Shown here: in pieces, positions 33,727 through 42,768 of the stretch | How the letters are laid out: each line of letters begins with the position of its first letter | Position numbering within the stretch: position 1 is the stretch's first letter | Assembly: GCA_024680755.1 (NCBI GenBank) | Contig: JAILBT010000094.1 | Span: forward strand, 1-63,645 | DNA from: Prevotella sp. | GTDB taxonomy: Bacteria; Bacteroidota; Bacteroidia; Bacteroidales; Bacteroidaceae | Length of the DNA: 63,645 bases | Reading direction: 5' to 3' | The notes under the pieces: model-generated | The model's database searches: none | Told to the model about the DNA's origin: nothing | The model's input: only the letters and a program-made list of their open reading frames with translations | Translations under genes and position numbers: made by a program

Positions 33727-33807
33727 CGCCGCCTTGTTTTTTTTTGTCTGCGCGGCACGTCGGCCATAAATTTTTTGTCATTTCTTGCGCGTGTCAGGAA
33801 TTTATGC

Positions 33808-33815
33808 TATCTTTG
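33808..33815 (+). promoter_or_regulatory. Predicted -7 box for glyA
   Basis: TATCTTTGCGCCC fits the -7 consensus, about 60 bp before the glyA ATG. A CTTG that may act as a weak -33 lies about 20 bp upstream. Confidence 0.65.
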
Positions 33816-33875
33816 CGCCCAGATAGCTCACATGTTGAGCGAAGGCTTCCGTGTGAAAAAACATAATCACAGATA

Positions 33876-35156
33876 ATGACAAGAGACAACGAGATTTTCC
33901 GGCTCATCGAGCAGGAGCACCAGCGTCAGCTGAAGGGCATCGAACTGATAGCCAGCGAGAACTTTGTGAGCGACCAGGTGATGCAGGCCATGGGGTCCTG
34001 TCTGACCAACAAGTATGCCGAGGGCTACCCTGGCAAGCGCTATTATGGTGGCTGTCAGGTGGTGGACCAGGTGGAGCAGATAGCCATAGACCGTGTGTGC
34101 CGTCTGTTCGGGGCCGAGTATGCCAACGTGCAGCCCCACTCGGGCGCTCAGGCCAATGCTGCGGTGCTGCTGGCGGTGCTCCGCCCCGGCGACACCTTCC
34201 TGGGCCTGAACCTGGCTCATGGCGGCCACCTGAGCCACGGGTCGCTGGTCAACACGAGCGGCATTCTCTACAAGCCCGTGGGCTACAACCTGAGCCGCGA
34301 GACGGGCCGCGTCGATTATGACGAGATGGAGCAGCTGGCCCTGGAGTATAAGCCGCGGCTCATCATCGGCGGCGGCTCGGCCTATAGCCGCGAGTGGGAC
34401 TATCGCCGCATGCGCGAGATTGCCGACAAGGTGGGCGCACTGCTGATGATAGACATGGCTCACCCGGCCGGACTGATAGCTGCCGGTCTCTTGGACAACC
34501 CCGTGAAATGGGCACACATCGTCACATCGACCACCCATAAGACGCTGCGCGGCCCGCGCGGAGGCATCATCCTGATGGGCAAAGACTTTGACAATCCGTG
34601 GGGTCTCAAGACACCCAAGGGCGAGGTGAAGAAGATGTCGCAGCTGCTCAACTCGGCCGTCTTCCCCGGACAGCAGGGAGGCCCCCTGGAGCACGTCATT
34701 GCAGCCAAGGCCGTAGCCTTTGGCGAGGCCCTGCAGCCCGAGTTCAGGCAGTGGGCCCTGCAGGTGAAGCAGAACGCCCGCGTGCTGGCCGACGAGCTGA
34801 CAGCTCGCGGCTTCACCATCGTCAGCGGCGGCACCGACAACCACTCGATGCTGGTGGACCTGCGCCAGAAATATCCCGACCTGACGGGCAAGGTGGCAGA
34901 GAATGCCCTCGTGGCTGCCGACATCACGGTCAACAAGAACATGGTGCCCTTCGACACTCGCTCGGCCTTCCAGACCAGCGGAATACGTCTGGGCACACCG
35001 GCCATCACCACCCGCGGTGCCAAGGAGGACTTGATGGTGCAGATAGCAGCATGGATAGAGGAGGTGCTCAACGCCCCCGAGGATCAGACCGTCATCGAGT
35101 CGGTGCGTGCCCGCGTCAACGAGACGATGAAAGATTATCCGCTCTTTGCCTACTGA
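33876..35156 (+). CDS. glyA: Serine hydroxymethyltransferase
   Basis: The 426-residue PLP enzyme interconverts serine and glycine and supplies one-carbon units. Typical segments are [37 protein letters not shown] and the PLP-lysine motif [12 protein letters not shown]. Length and ends match the family. It has its own promoter box and a strong intrinsic terminator 24 bp after the stop, so it is a single-gene transcript. Its codon usage is G-rich at many positions compared with the C-rich genes further right. Confidence 0.97.
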   Translation: MTRDNEIFRLIEQEHQRQLKGIELIASENFVSDQVMQAMGSCLTNKYAEGYPGKRYYGGCQVVDQVEQIAIDRVCRLFGAEYANVQPHSGAQANAAVLLAVLRPGDTFLGLNLAHGGHLSHGSLVNTSGILYKPVGYNLSRETGRVDYDEMEQLALEYKPRLIIGGGSAYSREWDYRRMREIADKVGALLMIDMAHPAGLIAAGLLDNPVKWAHIVTSTTHKTLRGPRGGIILMGKDFDNPWGLKTPKGEVKKMSQLLNSAVFPGQQGGPLEHVIAAKAVAFGEALQPEFRQWALQVKQNARVLADELTARGFTIVSGGTDNHSMLVDLRQKYPDLTGKVAENALVAADITVNKNMVPFDTRSAFQTSGIRLGTPAITTRGAKEDLMVQIAAWIEEVLNAPEDQTVIESVRARVNETMKDYPLFAY

Positions 35157-35179
35157 TAAATATTTTGGATATAAACAGA

Positions 35180-35218
35180 AAAAATGAAGACTTGGCCTCG
35201 GCTACAGTCTTCATTTTT
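35180..35218 (+). terminator. Intrinsic terminator after glyA
   Basis: AAAAATGAAGACT (35180-35192) pairs perfectly with AGTCTTCATTTTT (35206-35218) around a 13-base loop. The 3' arm ends in a run of T. The following 35219-35390 shows no gene. Confidence 0.85.
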
Positions 35219-35390
35219 CGTTTTCATTTTTCGGTTCTACAAGATAGCGTGTGGGGATACCGCCTGTGTGGGGGCAGGCCCCGTGCCAGCCCGAAGGCAC
35301 GTAAGGGTCAATGTACGTTGTGACGTTACATTTTGCTCCTCTCCTTTTCGTGCGCGTACATTAATAAATATATTAATAAAGCGAAAAATT

Positions 35391-35422
35391 TTTGGCCACT
35401 TGCTGAAAAAGCCGTATCTTTG
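35391..35422 (+). promoter_or_regulatory. Promoter of the Nif3/zinc-ribbon unit
   Basis: TTTG at 35391-35394 and TATCTTTG at 35415-35422 are 20 bp apart, and the ATG is 26 bp downstream. Confidence 0.75.
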
Positions 35423-35448
35423 CGCGGCAATTAAAGGCGAAAGGAATC

Positions 35449-36276
35449 ATGAGCGTAACACTCTCTCAAGTGCTGTCGGCCCTTGAACATTTCGCGCCTC
35501 TGCCCCTGCAGGAAGGCTGGGATAACGCCGGCCTGCAAGTGGGACTGACAGACGGCGCTGACGTGTCAGGGGCTTTGTTGTGTCTGGACGTGACCGAGGC
35601 CATTGTCGATGAGGCCATGCGGCGCGGCTGCAACCTCATTGTGAGTCACCACCCGTTGCTGTTTCGCGGGCTGAAGCAGCTGTCGCTGGCCGACCCCGTG
35701 CAGCGCGCCGTCATCAAGGCCGTGCGCTCGGGCATCGCCGTGGTGTCGATGCACACAAACATGGACAATGCTCCTGGCGGTGTCAACTGGATGATGGCCA
35801 GGCAGCTGGGCTTGCAGCAATGTCGCTTCTTCGGCCCCGAGAAGAGCTGTGTGGTGCCAGACGGAAAGCCATCGCAGCAGCGCCGCGTGACTGGTGCCGC
35901 TGGCGTCGTAGGCCGTCTAAACGAGCCCATGCCGGCGACGGACTTCGTGCGACACGTCAAGCAGGTGTTCGGCGTGGACCGCGCACAGTGCAACGAGCTG
36001 CTCTGCCGACCCATACAGACCGTGGCCCTGTGCGGCGGGGCAGGCGATTTCCTGCTGCCCGAGGCCGTGCAACAGCAGGCCGATGCCTTCGTCACCGGAG
36101 AGATGCACTACCACCAGTATTTCGGCTACGAGCAGCGGCTCCAGATATGTGTCATAGGCCATTACCAGAGCGAACAATACACAGCGCAGCTCTTCGCCGA
36201 GATACTGGCCCAGGCCTGTCCTGAGCTGCCCACCCACATCGCGCAGACCGACACCAACCCGATAGTTTTCGTCTGA
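35449..36276 (+). CDS. Nif3-like dinuclear metal protein
   Basis: The 275-residue protein belongs to the Nif3/YbgI (DUF34) family of hexameric rings with a dinuclear metal site. Family segments include LQEGWDNAGLQVG at the start, LIVSHHPLLFRGLK supplying metal-binding His residues, SMHTNMDNAPGGVN, and FVTGEMHYHQYF near the C-terminus. The biochemical role is unsettled (the GTP cyclohydrolase name is historical). It is followed after 44 bp by a zinc-ribbon protein, a pairing common in Bacteroidota and suggesting a shared function. Confidence 0.92.
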   Translation: MSVTLSQVLSALEHFAPLPLQEGWDNAGLQVGLTDGADVSGALLCLDVTEAIVDEAMRRGCNLIVSHHPLLFRGLKQLSLADPVQRAVIKAVRSGIAVVSMHTNMDNAPGGVNWMMARQLGLQQCRFFGPEKSCVVPDGKPSQQRRVTGAAGVVGRLNEPMPATDFVRHVKQVFGVDRAQCNELLCRPIQTVALCGGAGDFLLPEAVQQQADAFVTGEMHYHQYFGYEQRLQICVIGHYQSEQYTAQLFAEILAQACPELPTHIAQTDTNPIVFV

Positions 36277-36320
36277 CACCGACAAGAAATAAAGTATTAA
36301 CTAAATAAAGCAAACCAAAC

Positions 36321-37181
36321 ATGTCAACAAAGAAAGACTCAGCAGAAATGCCCGTGGAAGAGAGGCTGAAGACCCTTTTCCAGTTGCAGACCGCACTGTC
36401 GCAGATCGACCAGCAGCGCGCCCTGCGCGGCGAGCTGCCCCTGGAGGTGCAGGACCTGGAAGACGGGATAGAGGGCCTGAACACCCGCATTGAGAAAATA
36501 CGCCACGAAGTGAGCGAGCTGGAGGCTGCCATTACCGCCAAGAAGGGCGATGCCGCTACCGCCCAGGCCAGCGTGGACCGATACAAGCAGCAGCTGGACA
36601 TGGTGAAGAACAACCGCGAGTATGACACGCTGACAAAGGAGATAGAGTTTCAGGAGCTGGAGATAGAACTGTGCGAAAAGAAGATACGCGAGGCACAGGC
36701 GGCCATCGTCGAGAAGAAAGAGGAACTGAAGACCAGTCAGGTGACCATCGAAGAGCGCCGGCAGGACCTGGACCTGAAGCGCGCCGAGCTGGACGAGATA
36801 ATGGAAGAGACACGTGCCGAGGAAGACCGCCTGAAGGACAAGGCCCACCAGCTGGAGCTGAAGATAGAGCCGCGCCTGCTCACGTCGTTCAAGCGCATAC
36901 GCAAGGGAGCTCGCAACGGACTGGGCATCGTCTATGTGCAGCGCGACGCCTGCGGCGGCTGCTTCAACAAGATACCGCCACAGCGACAGATGGACATACG
37001 CATGCACAAGAAGATTATCGTGTGCGAGTACTGCGGACGCATACTCATCGACCCCGAGCTGGCCGGCATCAAGACCGAAGCCCCGGCACAGGAGCAGGGC
37101 GCAAAGAAGCCGGTGCGCAAGCGCGCCATCAAGAAGGCGGCCACGTCGAAGCGCGTAACCGACGCCAACGACATGGAATGA
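36321..37181 (+). CDS. Coiled-coil zinc-ribbon protein
   Basis: The 286-residue protein is a long coiled coil (about 10-190, heptad-rich ELEAAI, QELEIELCEKKIREAQ and similar) followed by a four-cysteine zinc ribbon: CGGCFNKIP and VCEYCGRIL. The C-terminus is a Lys/Arg-rich tail that could bind nucleic acid. Members of this family are widely paired with Nif3-like genes but have no established function. It shares the upstream promoter and ends 46 bp before gyrB. Confidence 0.88.
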   Translation: MSTKKDSAEMPVEERLKTLFQLQTALSQIDQQRALRGELPLEVQDLEDGIEGLNTRIEKIRHEVSELEAAITAKKGDAATAQASVDRYKQQLDMVKNNREYDTLTKEIEFQELEIELCEKKIREAQAAIVEKKEELKTSQVTIEERRQDLDLKRAELDEIMEETRAEEDRLKDKAHQLELKIEPRLLTSFKRIRKGARNGLGIVYVQRDACGGCFNKIPPQRQMDIRMHKKIIVCEYCGRILIDPELAGIKTEAPAQEQGAKKPVRKRAIKKAATSKRVTDANDME

Positions 37182-37227
37182 AACGGTGTGAACAGGTTAA
37201 AATGGTTAATAGGTTAAGCGATAATAA

Positions 37228-39225
37228 ATGAACGAGGAAGAACTGATAGAACAGCAGCAAAACGGGGCCGAAGACTATTCGGCCAGTAACATACAGGTGC
37301 TCGAGGGACTGGAGGCCGTGCGCAAGCGTCCCGCCATGTACATCGGCGACATCTCGGAGAAGGGACTGCACCATCTGGTCAACGAGACGGTGGACAACTC
37401 CATCGACGAGGCTATGGCCGGCTTCTGCACACACATCGAGGTGACCATCAACGAAGATAACTCGATAACCGTTCAGGACAACGGCCGCGGCATACCCGTC
37501 GATATGCACGAGAAGATGCACAAGTCGGCCCTGGAAGTGGTGATGACCGTGCTGCACGCCGGCGGCAAGTTCGACAAAGGCTCATACAAGGTGTCGGGCG
37601 GACTGCACGGCGTGGGCGTGTCGTGTGTCAACGCGCTCAGCACGCACATGATGTCGCAGGTGTTCCGCGGCGGACACATCTACCAGCAGGAGTATGCCAA
37701 GGGAAAACCCCTGTACGACGTGAAGGTGGTGGGCGACACCGAGCAGACAGGCACGCGGCAGCAGTTCTGGCCCGACCCGTCGATTTTCACCACCACCGAG
37801 TATAAGTATGACATCATTGCCAAGCGCATGCGCGAGCTGGCATACCTGAACGCCGGCATAACCATAACGCTGACCGACAAGCGCCCCGACGACGAGGGCA
37901 ACGTCCGCCAGCCAGAGGTGTTCCATGCCAAGGAAGGCCTGAAGGAGTTTGTGCGCTATGTCGATCGCCACCGCACACACCTGTTCGACGATGTGATATA
38001 CATCAAGACAGAGAAGCAGGACACGCCCGTCGAGGTGGCCATCATGTACAACACCGACTACAACGAGAATATCCACTCATACGTCAACAATATCAACACC
38101 ATCGAGGGCGGCACCCACCTGGTGGGCTTCCGCACGGCCCTGACACGTTCGCTGAAGAAATATGCCGACGGCGACCCGCAGATAGCCAAGCAGATCGAGA
38201 AAGCCAAGATCGAGGTGTCGGGCGAGGACTTCCGCGAGGGCCTCACGGCCGTCATCTCTGTCAAGGTGGCCGAGCCGCAGTTTGAGGGCCAGACAAAGAC
38301 CAAGTTGGGCAACTCGGAGGTGGCCGGCGCCGTACAGCAGGCTGTGGGCGAAGCGCTGAGCAACTATCTTGAGGAGCACCCCAGAGAGGCCCGGCTGATA
38401 TGCGACAAGGTGGTGCTGGCCGCCACCGCCCGCATAGCAGCACGCAAGGCGCGCGAGAGCGTGCAGCGCAAGAATCCCATGGGAGGCGGCGGACTGCCCG
38501 GCAAGCTGGCCGACTGTTCTAACCGCGACCCGAAGAAATGCGAGATCTTCCTCGTCGAGGGCGACTCGGCAGGCGGCTCGGCAAAGCAGGGACGCGACCG
38601 CCACACGCAGGCCATACTGCCGCTGAGGGGAAAGATACTGAACGTGGAGAAGGTGCAGTGGCACCGGGTGTTCGAGGCCGAGTCGGTGATGAACATCATA
38701 CAGAGCATCGGAGTGCGCTTCGGCGTGGAAGGCGAAGGCGACCGAGAGGCCAACATCGACAAGCTGCGCTACGACAAGATAATCATCATGACCGATGCCG
38801 ACGTCGATGGCTCGCACATCGACACGCTCATCATGACACTATTCTACCGCTTCATGCCGCGCGTCATACAGGAGGGACACCTCTACATAGCCACCCCGCC
38901 GCTCTACCTCTGCACATACAAGAACAAGGCAAAGGAATACTGCTACACCGACCAGCAGCGGCAGGCGTTCCTCGACAAGTGGGGCAACGGCTCGGAAGAC
39001 GGCAAGAACGGCATACACACCCAGCGATACAAAGGTCTGGGCGAGATGAATCCCGAGCAGCTCTGGGAGACCACCATGAACCCAGAGAACCGACTGCTCA
39101 AGCAGGTGACAATAGAAAACGCTGCCGAGGCCGACGAGATCTTCTCCATGCTCATGGGCGACGACGTGGAGCCGCGACGCGAGTTCATCGAGAAAAACGC
39201 CACATACGCAAACATCGATGCCTGA
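37228..39225 (+). CDS. gyrB: DNA gyrase subunit B
   Basis: The 665-residue ATPase subunit of gyrase introduces negative supercoils with GyrA. The GHKL ATP site is intact (NETVDNSIDEAMAG, DNGRGIPVD, GGLHGVGVSCVNALS), followed by the transducer domain and the TOPRIM domain with EGDSAGG and TDADVDGSHI. The C-terminal KRYKGLGEMN-type segment reads QRYKGLGEMNPEQL. It follows the zinc-ribbon gene by 46 bp. A heptamer array (39272-39327) fills the gap to the next gene. Confidence 0.97.
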   Translation: MNEEELIEQQQNGAEDYSASNIQVLEGLEAVRKRPAMYIGDISEKGLHHLVNETVDNSIDEAMAGFCTHIEVTINEDNSITVQDNGRGIPVDMHEKMHKSALEVVMTVLHAGGKFDKGSYKVSGGLHGVGVSCVNALSTHMMSQVFRGGHIYQQEYAKGKPLYDVKVVGDTEQTGTRQQFWPDPSIFTTTEYKYDIIAKRMRELAYLNAGITITLTDKRPDDEGNVRQPEVFHAKEGLKEFVRYVDRHRTHLFDDVIYIKTEKQDTPVEVAIMYNTDYNENIHSYVNNINTIEGGTHLVGFRTALTRSLKKYADGDPQIAKQIEKAKIEVSGEDFREGLTAVISVKVAEPQFEGQTKTKLGNSEVAGAVQQAVGEALSNYLEEHPREARLICDKVVLAATARIAARKARESVQRKNPMGGGGLPGKLADCSNRDPKKCEIFLVEGDSAGGSAKQGRDRHTQAILPLRGKILNVEKVQWHRVFEAESVMNIIQSIGVRFGVEGEGDREANIDKLRYDKIIIMTDADVDGSHIDTLIMTLFYRFMPRVIQEGHLYIATPPLYLCTYKNKAKEYCYTDQQRQAFLDKWGNGSEDGKNGIHTQRYKGLGEMNPEQLWETTMNPENRLLKQVTIENAAEADEIFSMLMGDDVEPRREFIEKNATYANIDA

Positions 39226-39271
39226 TGAAGGCAAAGAGCATATTCAATCATTAATGTTTAATCACAAATCA

Positions 39272-39327
39272 TTCAATGTTTAATGTTTAATGTTCAATGT
39301 TTAATGTTTAATGTTTAATGTTTAATA
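39272..39327 (+). repeat. Tandem heptamer array before the sugar transporter
   Basis: Eight 7-bp units, TTCAATG or TTTAATG with a final TTTAATA, end 13 bp before the transporter ATG. Degenerate units extend left to about 39242. Same family as 75-144 and 15282-15379. Confidence 0.88.
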
Positions 39328-39340
39328 ACCCCTAAAATAT

Positions 39341-40498
39341 ATGGCAAACACAAACAAGCTTGCAATCATCCCCGTGATGCTCTGCTTCTTCTGTATGGGC
39401 TTCGTCGATCTGGTGGGCATTGCGTCCAACTATGTCAAGGCCGACCTGCAGCTGAGCGACTCGGTGGCAAATATCTTCCCCTCGCTCGTCTTCTTCTGGT
39501 TCCTCATCTTCAGCGTACCCACGGGCATGCTGATGAACAAGATAGGACGCAAGAAGACGGTGCTGCTGTCGCTCGTCGTCACCGTGCTGTCGCTTGCGCT
39601 GCCGCTCCTGGGCGAGACGTTCACCATCATGCTCTGCGCCTTCTCCCTGCTCGGCATCGGCAACGCACTGATGCAGACATCGCTCAACCCGCTGGTGGGC
39701 ACCGTAATGGGCGGAGGCAACCTGGCCTCCACACTCACCTTCGGACAGTTTATCAAGGCCATCGCCTCCTTCTCGGCACCATACCTGGCCATGTGGGGTG
39801 CCACGCAGGCCATACCCGAGTTCGGACTGTCGTGGCGCGTGCTCTTCGCCATCTTCTTCGTCGTTGGCGCACTGTCAACATTGTGGCTCTTTGCCACACC
39901 CATCAACGAGCCGGCAGCAGAAGGCCGACCCTCTACCTTCATCGAGTGCTTCAAGCTACTGGGCACACCAATCGTGCTGCTCTCCTTCTTCGGCATTATA
40001 TGTCATGTGGGCATTGACGTAGGAACCAACACAACAGCTCCCAAAATACTGATAGAGCGGCTGGGCATGACGCTCAACGAGGCCGCCTTCGCCACGTCGC
40101 TCTATTTCATCTTCCGCACCATCGGCTGCCTCACAGGGTCATTCTTCCTGCGCGTGCTCAAGATGCGCACATTCTTCATTATCTCCGTCGCAATGATGGC
40201 CTTGTCGATGTGCGGCCTCTTTGTCGGCACAGACCGCTGGGTGCTCTATGCAGCCATCGCACTCGTGGGCTACGGCAACAGCAACGTGTTCTCTATGTGC
40301 TTCGCCACAGCCCTTGAGTCGATGCCCGAAAAGCAGAACGAGGTCTCGGGACTGATGATCATGGGTCTGTTCGGCGGAACCATCTTCCCGCTCTTCATGG
40401 GACTGCTCAGCGACTCTATGGGCCAGGCAGGTGCCGTGCTCGTTATGGCCGTCGGCGTGGCATACCTCTTCACATACATAAACAAGCTAAAGAAATAA
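39341..40498 (+). CDS. Sugar:proton MFS transporter
   Basis: The 385-residue protein has about 12 membrane helices and the MFS loop MNKIGRKKTVLLS between helices 2 and 3, in the pattern of the FucP/GlcP sugar-proton symporter subfamily. The N-terminal FFCMGFVDLVGIASNYVKAD is typical of that group. The next gene is a PfkB-type sugar kinase, so uptake and phosphorylation of a hexose such as fructose is the simplest reading. The 108-bp gap between them is a 9-bp tandem array. Confidence 0.9.
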   Translation: MANTNKLAIIPVMLCFFCMGFVDLVGIASNYVKADLQLSDSVANIFPSLVFFWFLIFSVPTGMLMNKIGRKKTVLLSLVVTVLSLALPLLGETFTIMLCAFSLLGIGNALMQTSLNPLVGTVMGGGNLASTLTFGQFIKAIASFSAPYLAMWGATQAIPEFGLSWRVLFAIFFVVGALSTLWLFATPINEPAAEGRPSTFIECFKLLGTPIVLLSFFGIICHVGIDVGTNTTAPKILIERLGMTLNEAAFATSLYFIFRTIGCLTGSFFLRVLKMRTFFIISVAMMALSMCGLFVGTDRWVLYAAIALVGYGNSNVFSMCFATALESMPEKQNEVSGLMIMGLFGGTIFPLFMGLLSDSMGQAGAVLVMAVGVAYLFTYINKLKK

Positions 40499-40503
40499 CA
40501 AAG

Positions 40504-40600
40504 ACTATAGAATCTATAGAATCTATAGAAACTATAAAAACTATAGAATCTATAGAATCTATAGAAACTATAGAAACCCTAAAAACCTAAAAACCTATAA
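40504..40600 (+). repeat. Tandem 9-bp array (CTATAG-based) before the kinase
   Basis: Eight exact or near-exact 9-bp units, ACTATAGAA or TCTATAGAA, followed by three degenerate ones (ACCCTAAAA, ACCTAAAA, ACCTATAA), fill nearly the whole gap between transporter and kinase and end 5 bp before the kinase ATG. Each main unit has a CTATAG palindrome. Confidence 0.9.
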
Positions 40601-40605
40601 CTCAC

Positions 40606-41490
40606 ATGGAACAGAAGCGTTATGTAGTAGGACTGGGAGAAGTCCTGTGGGACGTACTCCCCGAAGGAAAGAAGCTGGGCGGAGCCCCTGCCAACTTTGC
40701 ATACCATGCAGGCCAATTCCTTGGCACAGACAACACGATAGCCATCAGTGCGCTGGGTCAGGACGAGCTGGCCGACGAGACCATACAGGCCCTGAAAGAC
40801 CACGGCCTGAACGACCTGATGCCCAATGTGCCGTTCCCCACAGGCACCGTGCAGGTCAAGCTCAGCGGCGACGGCATACCCACATACGACATCAAGGAGA
40901 ACGTGGCCTGGGACAACATTCCTTACGACGACGACATACGCCGCATAGCACAAAACTGCCGCGCCGTCTGCTTCGGCTCGCTGGCACAGCGCTCGCAAGT
41001 CAGCCGGGAGACCATACACCGCTTCCTCGACGACACTCCGGCCGACTGCCTGAAGATATTCGACATCAACCTAAGACAGCAGTTCTACACCAAGGAAATC
41101 ATCAAAGAGTCAATACAGCGCTGCAACGTGCTCAAGATAAACGACGAGGAACTTGTGCTCATCGGCCGCATGTTCGGCTATCCGGGCCTCGACATCGAGA
41201 ACAAGTGCTGGCTCATTCTGGGCAAGTACAACCTCGACATGCTCGTGCTGACCTGCGGCACCAACGGCTCATACGTCTTCACACCCGGCAACGTCTCGTT
41301 CCAGGACACACCCAAGGTCGAGGTGGCCGACACCGTCGGTGCAGGCGACTCGTTCACCGGCTCTTTCTGCGCCGCCATACTGAGCGGCAAGACCGTGGCC
41401 GAGGCTCACAAAAGAGCCGTAGAGGTCAGCGCCTTCGTTTGCACACAGAACGGAGCCATGCCCACACTGCCAGAGAGCCTGAAAAAATAA
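40606..41490 (+). CDS. PfkB-family sugar kinase (fructokinase-like)
   Basis: The 294-residue kinase shows GGAPANFAYHAGQFLG near the N-terminus (substrate-side glycines) and the catalytic DTVGAGDSFTGSF near residue 243, with the Asp acting as base. The resemblance is greatest to fructokinases. It follows an MFS sugar transporter and ends with a strong terminator, so transporter and kinase probably form a two-gene sugar-use unit. Confidence 0.91.
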   Translation: MEQKRYVVGLGEVLWDVLPEGKKLGGAPANFAYHAGQFLGTDNTIAISALGQDELADETIQALKDHGLNDLMPNVPFPTGTVQVKLSGDGIPTYDIKENVAWDNIPYDDDIRRIAQNCRAVCFGSLAQRSQVSRETIHRFLDDTPADCLKIFDINLRQQFYTKEIIKESIQRCNVLKINDEELVLIGRMFGYPGLDIENKCWLILGKYNLDMLVLTCGTNGSYVFTPGNVSFQDTPKVEVADTVGAGDSFTGSFCAAILSGKTVAEAHKRAVEVSAFVCTQNGAMPTLPESLKK

Positions 41491-41552
41491 AAATATTTAC
41501 ACCAGGCGTAAAGACGTGCTACACTGACAATCCAAGCAGCCGAACACGAAGC

Positions 41553-41587
41553 AAAACCAGCCAGGGAGAAACTTCCTGGCTGGTTTT
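41553..41587 (+). terminator. Intrinsic terminator after the kinase
   Basis: AAAACCAGCCAGG (41553-41565) pairs perfectly with CCTGGCTGGTTTT (41575-41587) around a 9-base loop, ending in T residues. It closes the transporter-kinase unit. Confidence 0.9.
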
Positions 41588-41861
41588 ATCATTATCATAT
41601 TATTTTCTTTTAAGAATATTTTTTAATGATGTTTTATTATGTAGTGTGCACAGTGTGGATAACGCTGTAAACCCTTTATCCTACCGTCACTTAGCCCATT
41701 CTTATCTTGTGGAAAATACGTTTTTTACCTGTTTATAAGCCTGTGATTATTCACCTGCCGTCCGATGGTTGTTGACAACACACACTTTTTCCATGTCTTC
41801 TACACGTCATTTCCACAGTTTATCAACCGACTTTTCCACAGACCAGACCGCCTGTGGCAGC
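41588..41861. other. AT-rich stretch with DnaA-box cluster, replication-origin candidate
   Basis: A 60-bp segment at about 41586-41645 is roughly 85% A+T in an otherwise GC-rich region. It is followed by a perfect DnaA box (TGTGGATAA, 41654-41662) and one-mismatch boxes at 41708-41716 (TGTGGAAAA) and 41832-41840 (TTTTCCACA), with further weaker ones (TTATCAACC, ATTTCCACA). An unwinding-type AT stretch next to such boxes is how chromosomal origins look. Against it, genes on both sides point toward this site rather than away, and dnaA is not nearby. Confidence 0.45.
41811..41861 (+). repeat. 51-bp direct repeat, copy 1
   Basis: This segment and 47332-47382 are identical except at two positions (C versus A each time). 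Both contain TTATCAAC and TTTTCCACA and end with CCGCCTGTGGCAGC. The two copies are in the same orientation and flank the caspase operon. Confidence 0.92.
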
Positions 41862-41897
41862 TGTCGTGCTACTATATTGATGCAAGCGGCGGAATGT

Positions 41898-42761
41898 TCA
41901 TTTGCTTATTTCAACCAGGAAGAGGCGCACGTTCATGGCAGCATCGACCCTCCTGTTATTCACTAACCATTGGTTGAAGTCGGGGTAGGACAGAGAGCGT
42001 GGTTGGTCGTCCAGCGACTTGTCGTCCACAGCTTTCGAAAACCTGTTGGGAGAGAAGATGACGTATATTTGGTTGTTCTCATGGTTGGCCGCACAAGCGA
42101 GGTGATAGTCCTGCACATACGGCAGGTCTCTGTCAGGGGCCTCAGCCCGGTTAAAGAATACATATCGTCGGTTGGCTTCCACTGTATAGATGCCTTCTGT
42201 CTGACCCTCGTATGGCAGAAGGCAGAAGACGTTCTGTTCGGCGTCGATGAGATAGACTGCCAGATAGCCGCTGACTGGCGATTGAAAGGAGAGGTATAAA
42301 TCGCCGCCATGCCTGAAGTGAGTACTGGCATGTTTCTTATCATTGGTTCCGTTGCATAGTACCTGAGCCTTGAAATCTATGGTGGCGGCAACAACTTTAC
42401 GTGCTAAGCCTCTGACTTTCACCTTGAGCACCAGTTGCTCACCTTCAAAGTCTTTCTGAAACACAGGTTCGCCGAGATCCTCTATCCACTCTCCCTTTAC
42501 CTCCGTGCTATTGATGCTGAGAAAGTCGGTGTCTGTCTGGTCTATTCTCATGATATTGACACCGGACACGGTAGTACCAAACTCCGTGGCCAGTGCCTTC
42601 AGCTTTGCCTTCTCCACGGCTGTGCGACGGGCTTCGCTGAGCGACTCATTGTCGGGAACGTAGTAGATAAACTCCGCCTCGACGGTTACAGTATGCTGTC
42701 CATGAGCTGAGAGGCAGTACAACATGAAGATAAACTTAAGTAGCAGCTGTTTCATAGGCAA
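41898..42761 (-). CDS. Secreted DUF4384-like protein in the caspase operon
   Basis: The 287-residue product has a signal peptide (MKQLLLKFIFMLYCLSAHGQ). Residues about 25-130 form a first domain (AEFIYYVPDNESLSEARRTAVEKAKLKAL, then KVKVRGLARKV). The second half, about 145-250, resembles DUF4384: a beta-sandwich-like region with GDLYLSFQSPVSGYLAVYLI and CLLPYEGQ. DUF4384 domains are often fused to, or next to, caspase-like peptidases. It is the last gene of the three-gene operon, 7 bp after the caspase gene. Its role may be to bind or present a substrate, but this is inference. Confidence 0.75.
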   Translation of the reverse strand: MPMKQLLLKFIFMLYCLSAHGQHTVTVEAEFIYYVPDNESLSEARRTAVEKAKLKALATEFGTTVSGVNIMRIDQTDTDFLSINSTEVKGEWIEDLGEPVFQKDFEGEQLVLKVKVRGLARKVVAATIDFKAQVLCNGTNDKKHASTHFRHGGDLYLSFQSPVSGYLAVYLIDAEQNVFCLLPYEGQTEGIYTVEANRRYVFFNRAEAPDRDLPYVQDYHLACAANHENNQIYVIFSPNRFSKAVDDKSLDDQPRSLSYPDFNQWLVNNRRVDAAMNVRLFLVEISK

Positions 42762-42768
42762 AGAAAGG

